Part shown: positions 24,677-31,433 of the stretch, piece by piece
How positions within the stretch are numbered: the stretch's first letter is position 1
Layout: each line of letters begins with the position of its first letter
NCBI GenBank assembly: GCA_044338255.1
Contig: JBIILZ010000038.1
Location: forward strand, 1-31,647
DNA: 31,647 nucleotides
Source: CAIUVD01 sp044338255
GTDB taxonomy: Bacteria; Planctomycetota; UBA11346
Direction: 5' to 3'
The notes under the pieces: generated by a model
The model's database searches: none
Seen by the model: only the letters and a program-made list of their open reading frames with translations
Told to the model about the DNA's origin: nothing
Program-made: the position numbers and the translations under genes

Positions 24677-26272
24677 ATGCGCTGGATGCTTATATATCTT
24701 CTAGGCGTGTGCAGCGGTTTGTCGTGGGCGCTCGAATCACCGGCCCAGACCGCGGCCTGGTACCAGCAGCGGGCGGCACTACGCAAGTCGCGAGTCGCCA
24801 TGGAGCAGGGTGCTTCCGAAGACCGCTTGGCTCGCGCCGCGCGGGCGTCGCGCTTGATCGAAGAGCTGGTGGCCAAGGCCACGGAACAAGGCGTGGGTCG
24901 CGATGATGTGGACCTGGGCAACCTCGTCACCGGGGTCAGCCTGCTCGATCCGAATAAAAACGCGCCCCTGTCGGCGCTCTTGGGGACCTTGCCCGAGAAG
25001 ACCATCGCCGACGCCAAGCAGCTCAAGGCCTGGCAGCAGATCCTCGAAGCGAAGCGCACCGACCTGCTCAAGCCGACGGAAAAATTATTCAAGGATGCGT
25101 TAGAGGCGGGAGTCCCCTCGGTCGCCCGCGACTGCGTCGATCAGGCCCTGGCCCTCTGGCCGGATCATCGCAACCTGCGCCGGAATCTGGGGCAGATCAA
25201 ATTCGAGAATCGCTGGTATGGCCCGCGCGAGGCGGAGCTGACCAAGCTCGGTCAGGCCTGGGACGAGCAGCTCGGCTGGATCCTGGTCAAGGACCGGGCG
25301 CGTTACGCCAAAGGCGAGTACTACGATTTCCAGAGCAAGCAGTGGACGACCCTGGAAGCCGCCAATGCCATCCGCGGCGAGCTCAAGAATCAATGGGTCA
25401 TTCGAACTGAACATCTGGTGGTCCAGGGCACCGCCCCGCTCAAGGCTCTCGTCGATGTCGCCAACCGCATCGAGACGTTTTACGACCGTGTGTTTGCGGC
25501 CTACAGCGGATTCTTCCTTAAGGTCTCGGGCAAGAAGGTATCCGATGAGGATTTCAAGGTCCTCTTCGGCACCATGCGCAAAGACAAATCCAACGACAGG
25601 GGCAACGACAGGAGCAAGGGCAAGGACCGCGATCTGCTGGTGTTGAACGTCGCCAAGGACAAATCGGCCTACGTTGAATCATTGCCGGCGGGCGTCGATG
25701 CCGGTTGGTCAGCGGGGATGTTCATTCCCACGACCCGTGAAAGCTATTTCTACCAAGGCATCGCCGAGGTCATCTATCATGAATTCACCCACCAGATCCT
25801 GGACATCTTCAGCGGTACCAATCGCGCTCCAGCGTGGCTGACCGAGGGCGCGGCGGTCTATACGGAGTCGCCGGTGTTCGAATCCGGACGCATGGTCCTG
25901 GGCGAGATGGAAGGCAACGAGCACCTCGGTGCTTTTTTTCAACAGATGAAGGCCGGCAAGGCCCTGACTTTGGCGAAGATCTTGGCCTTGGAGGATGGTC
26001 GGGAGTGGATGTCGTCGACGACACCGGATCTGAATTATCCGGCTGCCGGTATGCTCGTCGAATTTTGCATGGAGTCAGACAATCGTCGGCACCGTTCCGA
26101 CTTCCTCGATTTTCTGCGCGACAGCTATCTCGGCAACACGTCCAATTATAAGGTCTGGGATTATTTGGGCATGAACTATGCCGCTTTCGATACGGCATAC
26201 AGCGAATGGATCGCCGAGCAGGCCAAGCGCTCAGCCTCGGCGGTGCCGCCTGCCGAGACCCCCAAACGCTGA
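24677..26272 (+). CDS. Secreted gluzincin-type (HExxH) metallopeptidase-like protein, DUF1570-like
   Basis: This 531-residue protein has a signal peptide (MRWMLIYLLGVCSGLSWA) and a helical, charged region of about 200 residues resembling TPR-type repeats. A zinc-peptidase domain follows: H368-E369-FT-H372, with the third ligand probably E390 in WLTEGAAVY. That spacing is gluzincin-like, as in peptidase MA/DUF1570 proteins of planctomycetes. It likely acts outside the cytoplasm on proteins; the target is unknown. Translation may start at ATG 24677 or in-frame ATG 24686, which is better spaced from AGGAA (24671-24675). A Lys/Asp/Asn/Arg-rich loop (KSNDRGNDRSKGKDRD) interrupts the domain. The larger open frame from 23975 is a shadow of the opposite-strand SDR gene. 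Confidence 0.82.
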   Translation: MRWMLIYLLGVCSGLSWALESPAQTAAWYQQRAALRKSRVAMEQGASEDRLARAARASRLIEELVAKATEQGVGRDDVDLGNLVTGVSLLDPNKNAPLSALLGTLPEKTIADAKQLKAWQQILEAKRTDLLKPTEKLFKDALEAGVPSVARDCVDQALALWPDHRNLRRNLGQIKFENRWYGPREAELTKLGQAWDEQLGWILVKDRARYAKGEYYDFQSKQWTTLEAANAIRGELKNQWVIRTEHLVVQGTAPLKALVDVANRIETFYDRVFAAYSGFFLKVSGKKVSDEDFKVLFGTMRKDKSNDRGNDRSKGKDRDLLVLNVAKDKSAYVESLPAGVDAGWSAGMFIPTTRESYFYQGIAEVIYHEFTHQILDIFSGTNRAPAWLTEGAAVYTESPVFESGRMVLGEMEGNEHLGAFFQQMKAGKALTLAKILALEDGREWMSSTTPDLNYPAAGMLVEFCMESDNRRHRSDFLDFLRDSYLGNTSNYKVWDYLGMNYAAFDTAYSEWIAEQAKRSASAVPPAETPKR

Positions 26273-26276
26273 CGCC

Positions 26277-26311
26277 GGTGATTGCGCCGGTTTGCACCGC
26301 GCGCAATCACC
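26277..26311. terminator. Bidirectional hairpin terminator between convergent genes
   Basis: GGTGATTGCGC (26277-26287) pairs perfectly with GCGCAATCACC (26301-26311), an 11-bp stem around a 13-nt loop. It lies between the stop of the protease gene (26272) and the stop of tpx (26325). There is no long T-run on either side. Confidence 0.7.
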
Positions 26312-26324
26312 GCTGTTCGTCGAT

Positions 26325-26825
26325 CTACTTCAAAGCTGCCATGGCCTTTTCGTAGCTGGGCTCATTGGCGATTTCAGTCACCTGCTCGGTATAGATCACG
26401 CTGCCCTTGGCATCGATCACAACCACTGCACGGGACAGCAGGCCGGCGAGCTTGCTGTCAGCGATGGTCACACCGTAGTCGGTACCAAAGGTCGGCGAGC
26501 GGAAATCGGAAACGCCATGGACGTTGTTGAGGCCTTCCGCGGCGCAGAAACGGGAGTGCGCGAAGGGCAGGTCCTTCGAGACGCACAGCACTACGGTGTT
26601 GTCGAGCTTGGAGGCGTCGGCATTGAAGCGCCGGACCGAGGCTGCGCAGGTCGGAGTGTCGACGCTTGGGAAGATGTTCAGGACCACGCGCTTGCCAGCG
26701 AAGTCAGCGTTGCTGACTTGCGACAGGTCGGTTTTCACCAGGGAGAAAGCAGGAGCCTGGGTGCCGACCGCGGGCAGCGAGCCGACGGTGTTGACGGGTG
26801 AGCCTTTGAGAGTGATCTTCGACAT
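26325..26825 (-). CDS. tpx: Thiol peroxidase (atypical 2-Cys peroxiredoxin)
   Basis: This 166-residue protein has the length of the Tpx family. The peroxidatic cysteine is C60 in SVDTPTCAASVRRFN and the resolving cysteine is C94 in LPFAHSRFCAAEG, matching the spacing of E. coli Tpx. It reduces H2O2 and alkyl hydroperoxides using thioredoxin. The ATG at 26825 lies 7 nt past an AAGGA ribosome site; another ATG 6 nt upstream is too close to that site. An array of six 13-bp repeats occupies its leader. An antioxidant role fits an aerobic respirer. It is followed by a convergent terminator. Confidence 0.95.
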   Translation of the reverse strand: MSKITLKGSPVNTVGSLPAVGTQAPAFSLVKTDLSQVSNADFAGKRVVLNIFPSVDTPTCAASVRRFNADASKLDNTVVLCVSKDLPFAHSRFCAAEGLNNVHGVSDFRSPTFGTDYGVTIADSKLAGLLSRAVVVIDAKGSVIYTEQVTEIANEPSYEKAMAALK

Positions 26826-26846
26826 GGTCATATCCTTGGTGGTGAT

Positions 26847-26923
26847 GCTGAGAGGTTCAGCTGAGAGGTTCAGCTGAGAGGTCCAGCTGAGAGGTTCAGC
26901 TGAGAGGTCCAGCTGAGAGGTGA
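26847..26923. repeat. 13-bp tandem repeat, about six copies, in the tpx leader
   Basis: The unit GCTGAGAGGTTCA (plus strand) begins at 26847, 26860, 26873, 26886 and 26899, with a partial sixth at 26912. Copies 3 and 5 have TCCA in place of TTCA. Read along tpx (minus strand) the unit is TGAACCTCTCAGC. It ends about 20 nt before the tpx start codon and lies downstream of the serine acetyltransferase gene. Confidence 0.95.
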
Positions 26924-26980
26924 GACAAGACGTGAAATGATCTTCAGCTGCGCCGGGATGGGAAGCAGTGAGCGGGTCGT

Positions 26981-27865
26981 TCATTCCGCAAGGGTCGGAC
27001 GTTTTCGCGAGCGGATGTTGAGCTCGGGATCCTTGATTGTGACCACCGTGTAGGGCTCGACGCCATGCGTCAGCCACACGCTGCCGCCGATGACGCTGTG
27101 ATGGCCAATGACGGTATCGCCGCCGAGGATCGTCGCCCCGGCATAGATAGTGACGTGGTCCTCGAGATCGGGATGACGCTTGTTGGACTGGCCGCGCTTC
27201 AATTCGCCGTGTTCATCTTTGGCCAACGGATTCCACGCCACCAGGCCGACACTCTGGTAGAGCACGCAATGCTTGCCGATGCGCGAGGTCTCGCCGATGA
27301 CCACGCCCGTGCCATGATCGATGAAGAACGATTCGTCGATCGCCGCCCCGGGGTGGATGTCGATGCCGGTGCGCGCGTGTGCCCATTCGGTCATCATGCG
27401 CGGCAGGATCGGCACCTGGCGCAGATACAGGCGATGGGCGAAACGCTGGATGGCCAGGGCCTCGATGCATGGATAGGAAAGGATGATGGTGGTGTGATCA
27501 GGCGCCGCCGGATCATTGCAGAAGGCCGCCGCGACATCGGTGGCGAGCAGCCCGGCGACGGTTGGCAGCTCATCGAGCAGCTCGCGCGCGCAGTCCTTTG
27601 CGGGGCCGGCAGGTTGGCTGTCGCGCTGCGCCACGTGGGCCTGCACGCGAGCTACGAGATCGGTCAATTGCCCCTGGAAGAGCAGCAGCTGCTGCTCGGC
27701 GGTAATGCCGTTGGTGGCCGCGAAGCAGCCCGGGAACAGCACCGTCAGCAGGCCATGGCAGAGCTGGCCGACGCTCTGCCGATCAGGCAGGGGGATGAGG
27801 CCATCCTGGACCACGAGCAGTGCCGACAGGCGTCCAGCAAGATCACGCAAAGGATCAGTGTCCAT
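26981..27865 (-). CDS. cysE: Serine O-acetyltransferase (CysE/SrpH-type)
   Basis: This 294-residue protein has an N-terminal helical domain and a C-terminal left-handed beta-helix hexapeptide domain. The catalytic region shows GIDIHPGAAIDESFFIDHGTGVVIGE (H in HPGA and in DHGTG). The insert NPLAKDEHGELKRGQSNKRHPDLEDHVTIYAGATILGG is typical of the longer SrpH-type enzymes. It acetylates L-serine with acetyl-CoA, giving O-acetylserine for cysteine synthesis. The start ATG 27865 has GGAAG 6 nt upstream. The 5' side carries an array of eight 13-bp repeats and the 3' side the tpx leader array. It may be cotranscribed with tpx. Confidence 0.92.
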   Translation of the reverse strand: MDTDPLRDLAGRLSALLVVQDGLIPLPDRQSVGQLCHGLLTVLFPGCFAATNGITAEQQLLLFQGQLTDLVARVQAHVAQRDSQPAGPAKDCARELLDELPTVAGLLATDVAAAFCNDPAAPDHTTIILSYPCIEALAIQRFAHRLYLRQVPILPRMMTEWAHARTGIDIHPGAAIDESFFIDHGTGVVIGETSRIGKHCVLYQSVGLVAWNPLAKDEHGELKRGQSNKRHPDLEDHVTIYAGATILGGDTVIGHHSVIGGSVWLTHGVEPYTVVTIKDPELNIRSRKRPTLAE

Positions 27866-27888
27866 GAGGAGCTTCCGATTCGGGTCCA

Positions 27889-27992
27889 GTGGATGGGTTC
27901 AGTGGATGGGTCCAGTGGATGGATTCAGTGGATGGATTCAGTGGATGGATTCAGTGGATGGGTCCAGTGGATGGATTCAGTGGACGGGTTCA
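27889..27992. repeat. 13-bp tandem repeat, eight copies, upstream of cysE
   Basis: Eight consecutive 13-nt units, GTGGATGGATTCA and variants (GTGGATGGGTTCA, GTGGATGGGTCCA, GTGGACGGGTTCA), run from 27889 to 27992. A degenerate half-unit precedes them. Read on the minus strand the unit is TGAATCCATCCAC. The outermost copy (27980-27992) encodes the last codons of the upstream membrane protein, whose TGA stop is at 27977-27979. Confidence 0.95.
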
Positions 27993-28786
27993 GCTGCCGG
28001 TGCGGACGACGTTTCGTTCAGCGGCAAAGCGACGCGCGGAATCGTTGATCCGCGTTTCTCCACGGCCCTCAGATCGGCCTCCTGCGCGGCCTGCAAGCGC
28101 CGCCGTGCCAAGCTCAAGGTCCGTTCGAGGGTCGGTTTCTTGGCGGCTTCGATCTTAGCCATTTCACGCTCGGCGCAGTTCACCGCTTGTTGGAAAGCGA
28201 CCTTGGCCTTGGCGTCCTCGCCGCTGACGTAGTACACGCAGCCGATGGTATCCCAGACGGCGCTGGTTGGCGTCTGTTCGACCTGCTTTTCCAGACGCGG
28301 CAGGATCTGCTTCGCCAAGCCGACATCCGACGCGCTGGGTTGGCTGGTGCCCGCCACGAGAATGTAGGCGAGCAGGTTGTCGAGTTCGGCATCCAGATCG
28401 CGATCGCCGGTGGGGATATTGACGAAAGCGATGAAGCGCTGGCGATAGCGATAGAACGCGGCATCCATCGCCGCGGAATCGTTGTTGCGGTCGAGCCCGT
28501 CGAGCCCGTCGTGGCTCAGGGCAATGTGCTCAAGGACCATCACCAGGGTCTGGCGGGTGAGCGGATCAGCGGCATTCAGCCACTCCAGCAAGGGCGCGCT
28601 GTCACCGCGATCAGCAGCGGCCAGGGCCGGCGCCAGCGACTGGTCGCGGCGTAGCAGGGTCAGCAGCAGGTCGCTGCCGCTGGCGGTTTTTGGGGAGCCC
28701 TGGAAAGCGTGGAAACTGCCGACGTATTGCGCGATCAGCAGCGACACCAGGAAGGCCGCGACGAGGATGAACAGGGGAGAGCGCAT
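27977..28786 (-). CDS. Membrane-anchored protein with TPR-like helical domain
   Basis: I do not recognise a named family for this 269-residue protein. It begins with a membrane anchor (MRSPLFILVAAFLVSLLIAQYVG), so the rest is probably periplasmic. A helical domain follows, with a TPR-like stretch near TPTSAVWDTIGCVYYVSGEDAKAKVAFQQAVNCAE. A charged Lys/Arg/Glu-rich segment and a low-complexity tail (SSAPAAEPVH) end the protein. It starts 5 bp after an M48 protease gene and is clearly cotranscribed, so it may be a partner or adaptor of that protease. The stop codon lies in a 13-bp repeat array. Confidence 0.75.
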   Translation of the reverse strand: MRSPLFILVAAFLVSLLIAQYVGSFHAFQGSPKTASGSDLLLTLLRRDQSLAPALAAADRGDSAPLLEWLNAADPLTRQTLVMVLEHIALSHDGLDGLDRNNDSAAMDAAFYRYRQRFIAFVNIPTGDRDLDAELDNLLAYILVAGTSQPSASDVGLAKQILPRLEKQVEQTPTSAVWDTIGCVYYVSGEDAKAKVAFQQAVNCAEREMAKIEAAKKPTLERTLSLARRRLQAAQEADLRAVEKRGSTIPRVALPLNETSSAPAAEPVH

Positions 28787-28791
28787 AGAAA

Positions 28792-30108
28792 TCACAGGAT
28801 CCGCAAGACGGCGAGAGCAAGAAGAACACCGGTAAACGCCGCGAGCAGCTGCACTGCCAAACGCACCCGGGCATGATGGCGGGTGGCGATGCTGGCATCG
28901 GCGGCCACCGCGTTGAGAAAGAGCATGCGTTCGGCGATTGAATAATGCCGCCAGCTCGGGGCGCGCGGATCGATGCCTGCGAGCCGCGCCACTGCTCCCA
29001 GGGCATCGTGCATGATGCGCGCCCCGGCTGCGGCATCGCCCCGCCCGGCGAGATCGGCCCCGGCGAGATCGGCTTGGCGCTCGCAGGCCCGGCTGAGCAC
29101 GCCGAACAACAGTCGCCACTGCACCGCCAGCAGGATCAGGGCCACCATGCCGGCGCGGATCTCGTCGGTGAAGAAACTGATGCCGGGCACGCCATCGAGC
29201 ACATGGGCCAGGGCGGCGTGCGCCGACAACGCCAGCAGTCCGGTGGCGAGGGCGAACATCAGGTAGATCCACAAGTGGTGATGTCGGGCATGGCCAAGCT
29301 CGTGGCCGAGCACCGCGCTGCGCTCATTGGCCGTGAAATCGCGCAGCAGATCTTCGGTGAATAGAACATAGCGCAGGCGTGGAAGCACCCCCAGGACCAT
29401 GGCGTTGTACATCCGTCCGCCGCCGATCGGCCAGTGCAGGATGGCGGCCACGCGCACGCCCGAACGTTGACATTCAGCCTCAAGCTCGGCGACCAGGGTC
29501 GGATTCGTCAGCGGCTGGGCGCCCCAGATCTTGACCAGCAACCACGGCAGGAGGGTGACCAGTCCGAGGGCCATGAGGCTGGTGCCGGCGATATTCGCGC
29601 CCTGGCCGAAATGATGCATCAACCACGGGCCGATCGGCGTATGATTACCGATCCAGAGGCAGACATCGAGGATCGGCCAGGCGATCATCAGCGGCAACAG
29701 CGAAAAACGCACATGGTGGAGCAAGAATGCCCAGCGGCTCCAGGCAAAGCCCTGGATGGCGCTGGTGGGCTTCGCCAGACACCACCAATGGATCGCCATC
29801 ATCGCCAGCCAGGGGGCCAGGGTCGCCGTATAGCCGGTTACGCGATGCACCCAGCCCAGCCCATAGCACAGCCCGGCAAAGGTCCCGACGATGATGGTCT
29901 GGGCAACGATATCCCAACGTTCGAGGGCCCGACGGGTCCGCCAACGGCGCGTAAGCAGCTGGCCCAGGGTCTCGCACGTCAGCCACCACACCAGCAGACC
30001 CCAGGGGATTACGGTGGCGAAAAGCGTCATGCTCGCCCCGCTCCGCTGGCCCAAGGCTGCGGTTTCGAGGATAGTCAGGGCAATGAGTAACGGCAGTAAG
30101 CCGGCCAT
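28792..30108 (-). CDS. M48-family membrane metallopeptidase
   Basis: This 438-residue membrane protein has about five N-terminal hydrophobic segments. A metalloprotease core follows: H269-E270-LG-H273 in VLGHELGHARHHH, and a downstream glutamate in SRACERQADLAGADLAG as third zinc ligand. That is the HtpX/Ste24 (M48) pattern. A further C-terminal helix (AVQLLAAFTGVLLALAVL) is present. Such proteases work in membrane-protein quality control; the actual substrate here is unknown. It is longer than HtpX (about 290 residues), closer to Ste24-like forms. Start ATG 30108. A 15-bp duplication near 29045-29075 repeats DLAGADLAG in frame. Confidence 0.87.
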   Translation of the reverse strand: MAGLLPLLIALTILETAALGQRSGASMTLFATVIPWGLLVWWLTCETLGQLLTRRWRTRRALERWDIVAQTIIVGTFAGLCYGLGWVHRVTGYTATLAPWLAMMAIHWWCLAKPTSAIQGFAWSRWAFLLHHVRFSLLPLMIAWPILDVCLWIGNHTPIGPWLMHHFGQGANIAGTSLMALGLVTLLPWLLVKIWGAQPLTNPTLVAELEAECQRSGVRVAAILHWPIGGGRMYNAMVLGVLPRLRYVLFTEDLLRDFTANERSAVLGHELGHARHHHLWIYLMFALATGLLALSAHAALAHVLDGVPGISFFTDEIRAGMVALILLAVQWRLLFGVLSRACERQADLAGADLAGRGDAAAGARIMHDALGAVARLAGIDPRAPSWRHYSIAERMLFLNAVAADASIATRHHARVRLAVQLLAAFTGVLLALAVLRIL

Positions 30109-30147
30109 AGGCGCAAGACGCTACCTTGGCGGTGGGGAATGCGAGGG

Positions 30148-30176
30148 CTTCGCACACGAGCGATTTTATGGTATCA
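30148..30176 (+). promoter_or_regulatory. Candidate promoter for a near-leaderless transcript
   Basis: TTCGCA and TATCAT separated by 17 bp lie just upstream of ATG 30185, within the AT-rich stretch GATTTTATGGTATCATC. Initiation about 7 nt after TATCAT would fall almost on the ATG, and no ribosome-binding site is visible. The boundaries are approximate and the match is by eye. Confidence 0.25.
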
Positions 30177-30184
30177 TCACCACC

Positions 30185-30739
30185 ATGGTGAATGCCGACG
30201 TCTTCGACCCTGCCGCGCGCAATCGTGCCTTGGCCTGGCTCTTATTGGGAGAAGAGTTCGGATCTGCCGACGACGAGGATAAAACCCGGGAAATGGACGT
30301 CGACTGGGCGCGCACGGTGGTCGCCGCCGGACGCACCCCGCAGGGCTGGGATCCGGCCGGCTTCCCCCCTGGCTGGCAGCCGGCCTTGGCGGCGGCGGGG
30401 GTCCCTCTGGCTCGCGGTGGTGAACGCTGGACGGCCCGTATCAGTGATCAGGTCAGCGGCCCGCTGTTGCTCTCCTCCGGGGAGCTGCTGGTTCCGCCCA
30501 GGGAGCGCTTCGCAACCCTCACCAGCCTGCCCTTGAAGCCGTTGCGCTTGTTCATTAACGCCCATCTCGGTATCCGTCTGCAGGTCGCGACCGGCGTCCA
30601 TCTCTGGGCCTGGGCCAACCAGCTGGTGCTGATTAATACCACGGCCTTGTATCGTGGCGGTTTCATCCATGGTCCGCAGCGCGGTATGCGTTCGGTGGTG
30701 GCCTTGGAACCAGGACAAAGCCAGGAGATCTCATGGTAG
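30185..30739 (+). CDS. Hypothetical 184-residue protein
   Basis: No family is recognised. The product begins MVNADVFDPAARNRALAWLLLGEEFGS and has an acidic stretch (ADDEDKTREMDVDW). A Pro/Gly-rich region (GWDPAGFPPGWQPALAAAG) and a C-terminal beta-like segment (LLLSSGELLVPPRERF ... RLFINAHLGIRLQVATGVHLWAW) follow. There is no signal peptide or transmembrane helix. It overlaps the start of the 5-formyl-THF cyclo-ligase gene by 7 nt, so the two are coupled. The upstream frame to 29891 is a shadow of the M48 gene on the other strand. Confidence 0.7.
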   Translation: MVNADVFDPAARNRALAWLLLGEEFGSADDEDKTREMDVDWARTVVAAGRTPQGWDPAGFPPGWQPALAAAGVPLARGGERWTARISDQVSGPLLLSSGELLVPPRERFATLTSLPLKPLRLFINAHLGIRLQVATGVHLWAWANQLVLINTTALYRGGFIHGPQRGMRSVVALEPGQSQEISW

Positions 30740-31302
30740 AAGAGTTGGCGCCCACGACCTCGGCCAAGGCCGAGTTGCGCACCCGCTTGCGGGCCCTGCG
30801 GCGGACCTTGACTATGGCCCAGCGCGCTGCCGGGCAGGACCAGATCTGCCGACTGCTGAGCGCACGCTTCACTGCCCAGCCGCCCCTGGTGTTGGCCAGC
30901 TATGCAGCCCTGGTCGACGAACTCTCACTCGATGCCTGGCACGCCGAATGGTGGGCTGACGGGAATACGCTGTGGTTTCCCCGCGTCCATGCTCCTGGCG
31001 AGCTGAGCTGGCACCCGGTAACTGATCCCCGGCAACTGCGGGTCGGGGCCTACGGCATCCGCGAACCGCAGCCGGCCCTGGTACCGGCCAAGCCCTTGCC
31101 CTTGACGGCGACCCTGCTGGTACCGGGAGTCGCCTTCACCTCCGACGGCTGGCGCCTGGGCCAAGGCGGCGGTTTCTACGATCGCCTCCTGTCCGTGCAT
31201 CAGGGCCCAACCATCGGTCTCGCTTTTTCCTGCCAGCGCTTGGAAGAGCTTCCGAGGGGCCCTCATGACCGCCGAGTAAGCGAAGTCCTTTTCAGCGATT
31301 GA
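30733..31302 (+). CDS. 5-formyltetrahydrofolate cyclo-ligase
   Basis: The 189-residue protein has the usual length of the MTHFS/YgfA family. The N-terminal helix (KAELRTRLRALRRTLTMAQRA) carries the basic ATP-contacting residues. The signature LLVPGVAFTSDGWRLGQGGGFYDRLL contains the nucleotide-binding GxGGGFYDR loop. It converts 5-formyl-THF to 5,10-methenyl-THF with ATP, recycling the dead-end folate. It begins inside the previous gene (7-nt overlap) and ends 39 bp before tRNA-Ser. Confidence 0.92.
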   Translation: MVEELAPTTSAKAELRTRLRALRRTLTMAQRAAGQDQICRLLSARFTAQPPLVLASYAALVDELSLDAWHAEWWADGNTLWFPRVHAPGELSWHPVTDPRQLRVGAYGIREPQPALVPAKPLPLTATLLVPGVAFTSDGWRLGQGGGFYDRLLSVHQGPTIGLAFSCQRLEELPRGPHDRRVSEVLFSD

Positions 31303-31341
31303 TTCCAGAGAGCTCGCCCTAGTATCCCGCCCGCCTTACCT

Positions 31342-31433
31342 GGAGAGATGGGTGAGTGGCTTATACCAGGACATTGCTAATGTCCCGTGCGAGTAAAATC
31401 GCACCGCGGGTTCAAATCCCGCTCTCTCCGCCA
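31342..31433 (+). tRNA. tRNA-Ser (anticodon GCU), CCA encoded
   Basis: This 92-nt cloverleaf has acceptor GGAGAGA/TCTCTCC and an anticodon stem GGACA/TGTCC with loop TTGCTAA, giving anticodon GCT (reads AGC/AGU). A long class II variable arm (GTGCGA/TCGCAC) is typical of tRNA-Ser. The T-arm is GCGGG-TTCAAAT-CCCGC, with discriminator G and genomic CCA. All stems pair without mismatch. Confidence 0.97.

Noticed and set aside
26826..27077. N-terminal extension of Tpx containing repeats of LSAEPLS type
   Set aside because: It translates the 13-bp array; Tpx length, ribosome site and family N-terminus fix the start at 26825.
27889..27992. CRISPR array
   Set aside because: Units are contiguous 13-mers without spacers; there are no cas genes.
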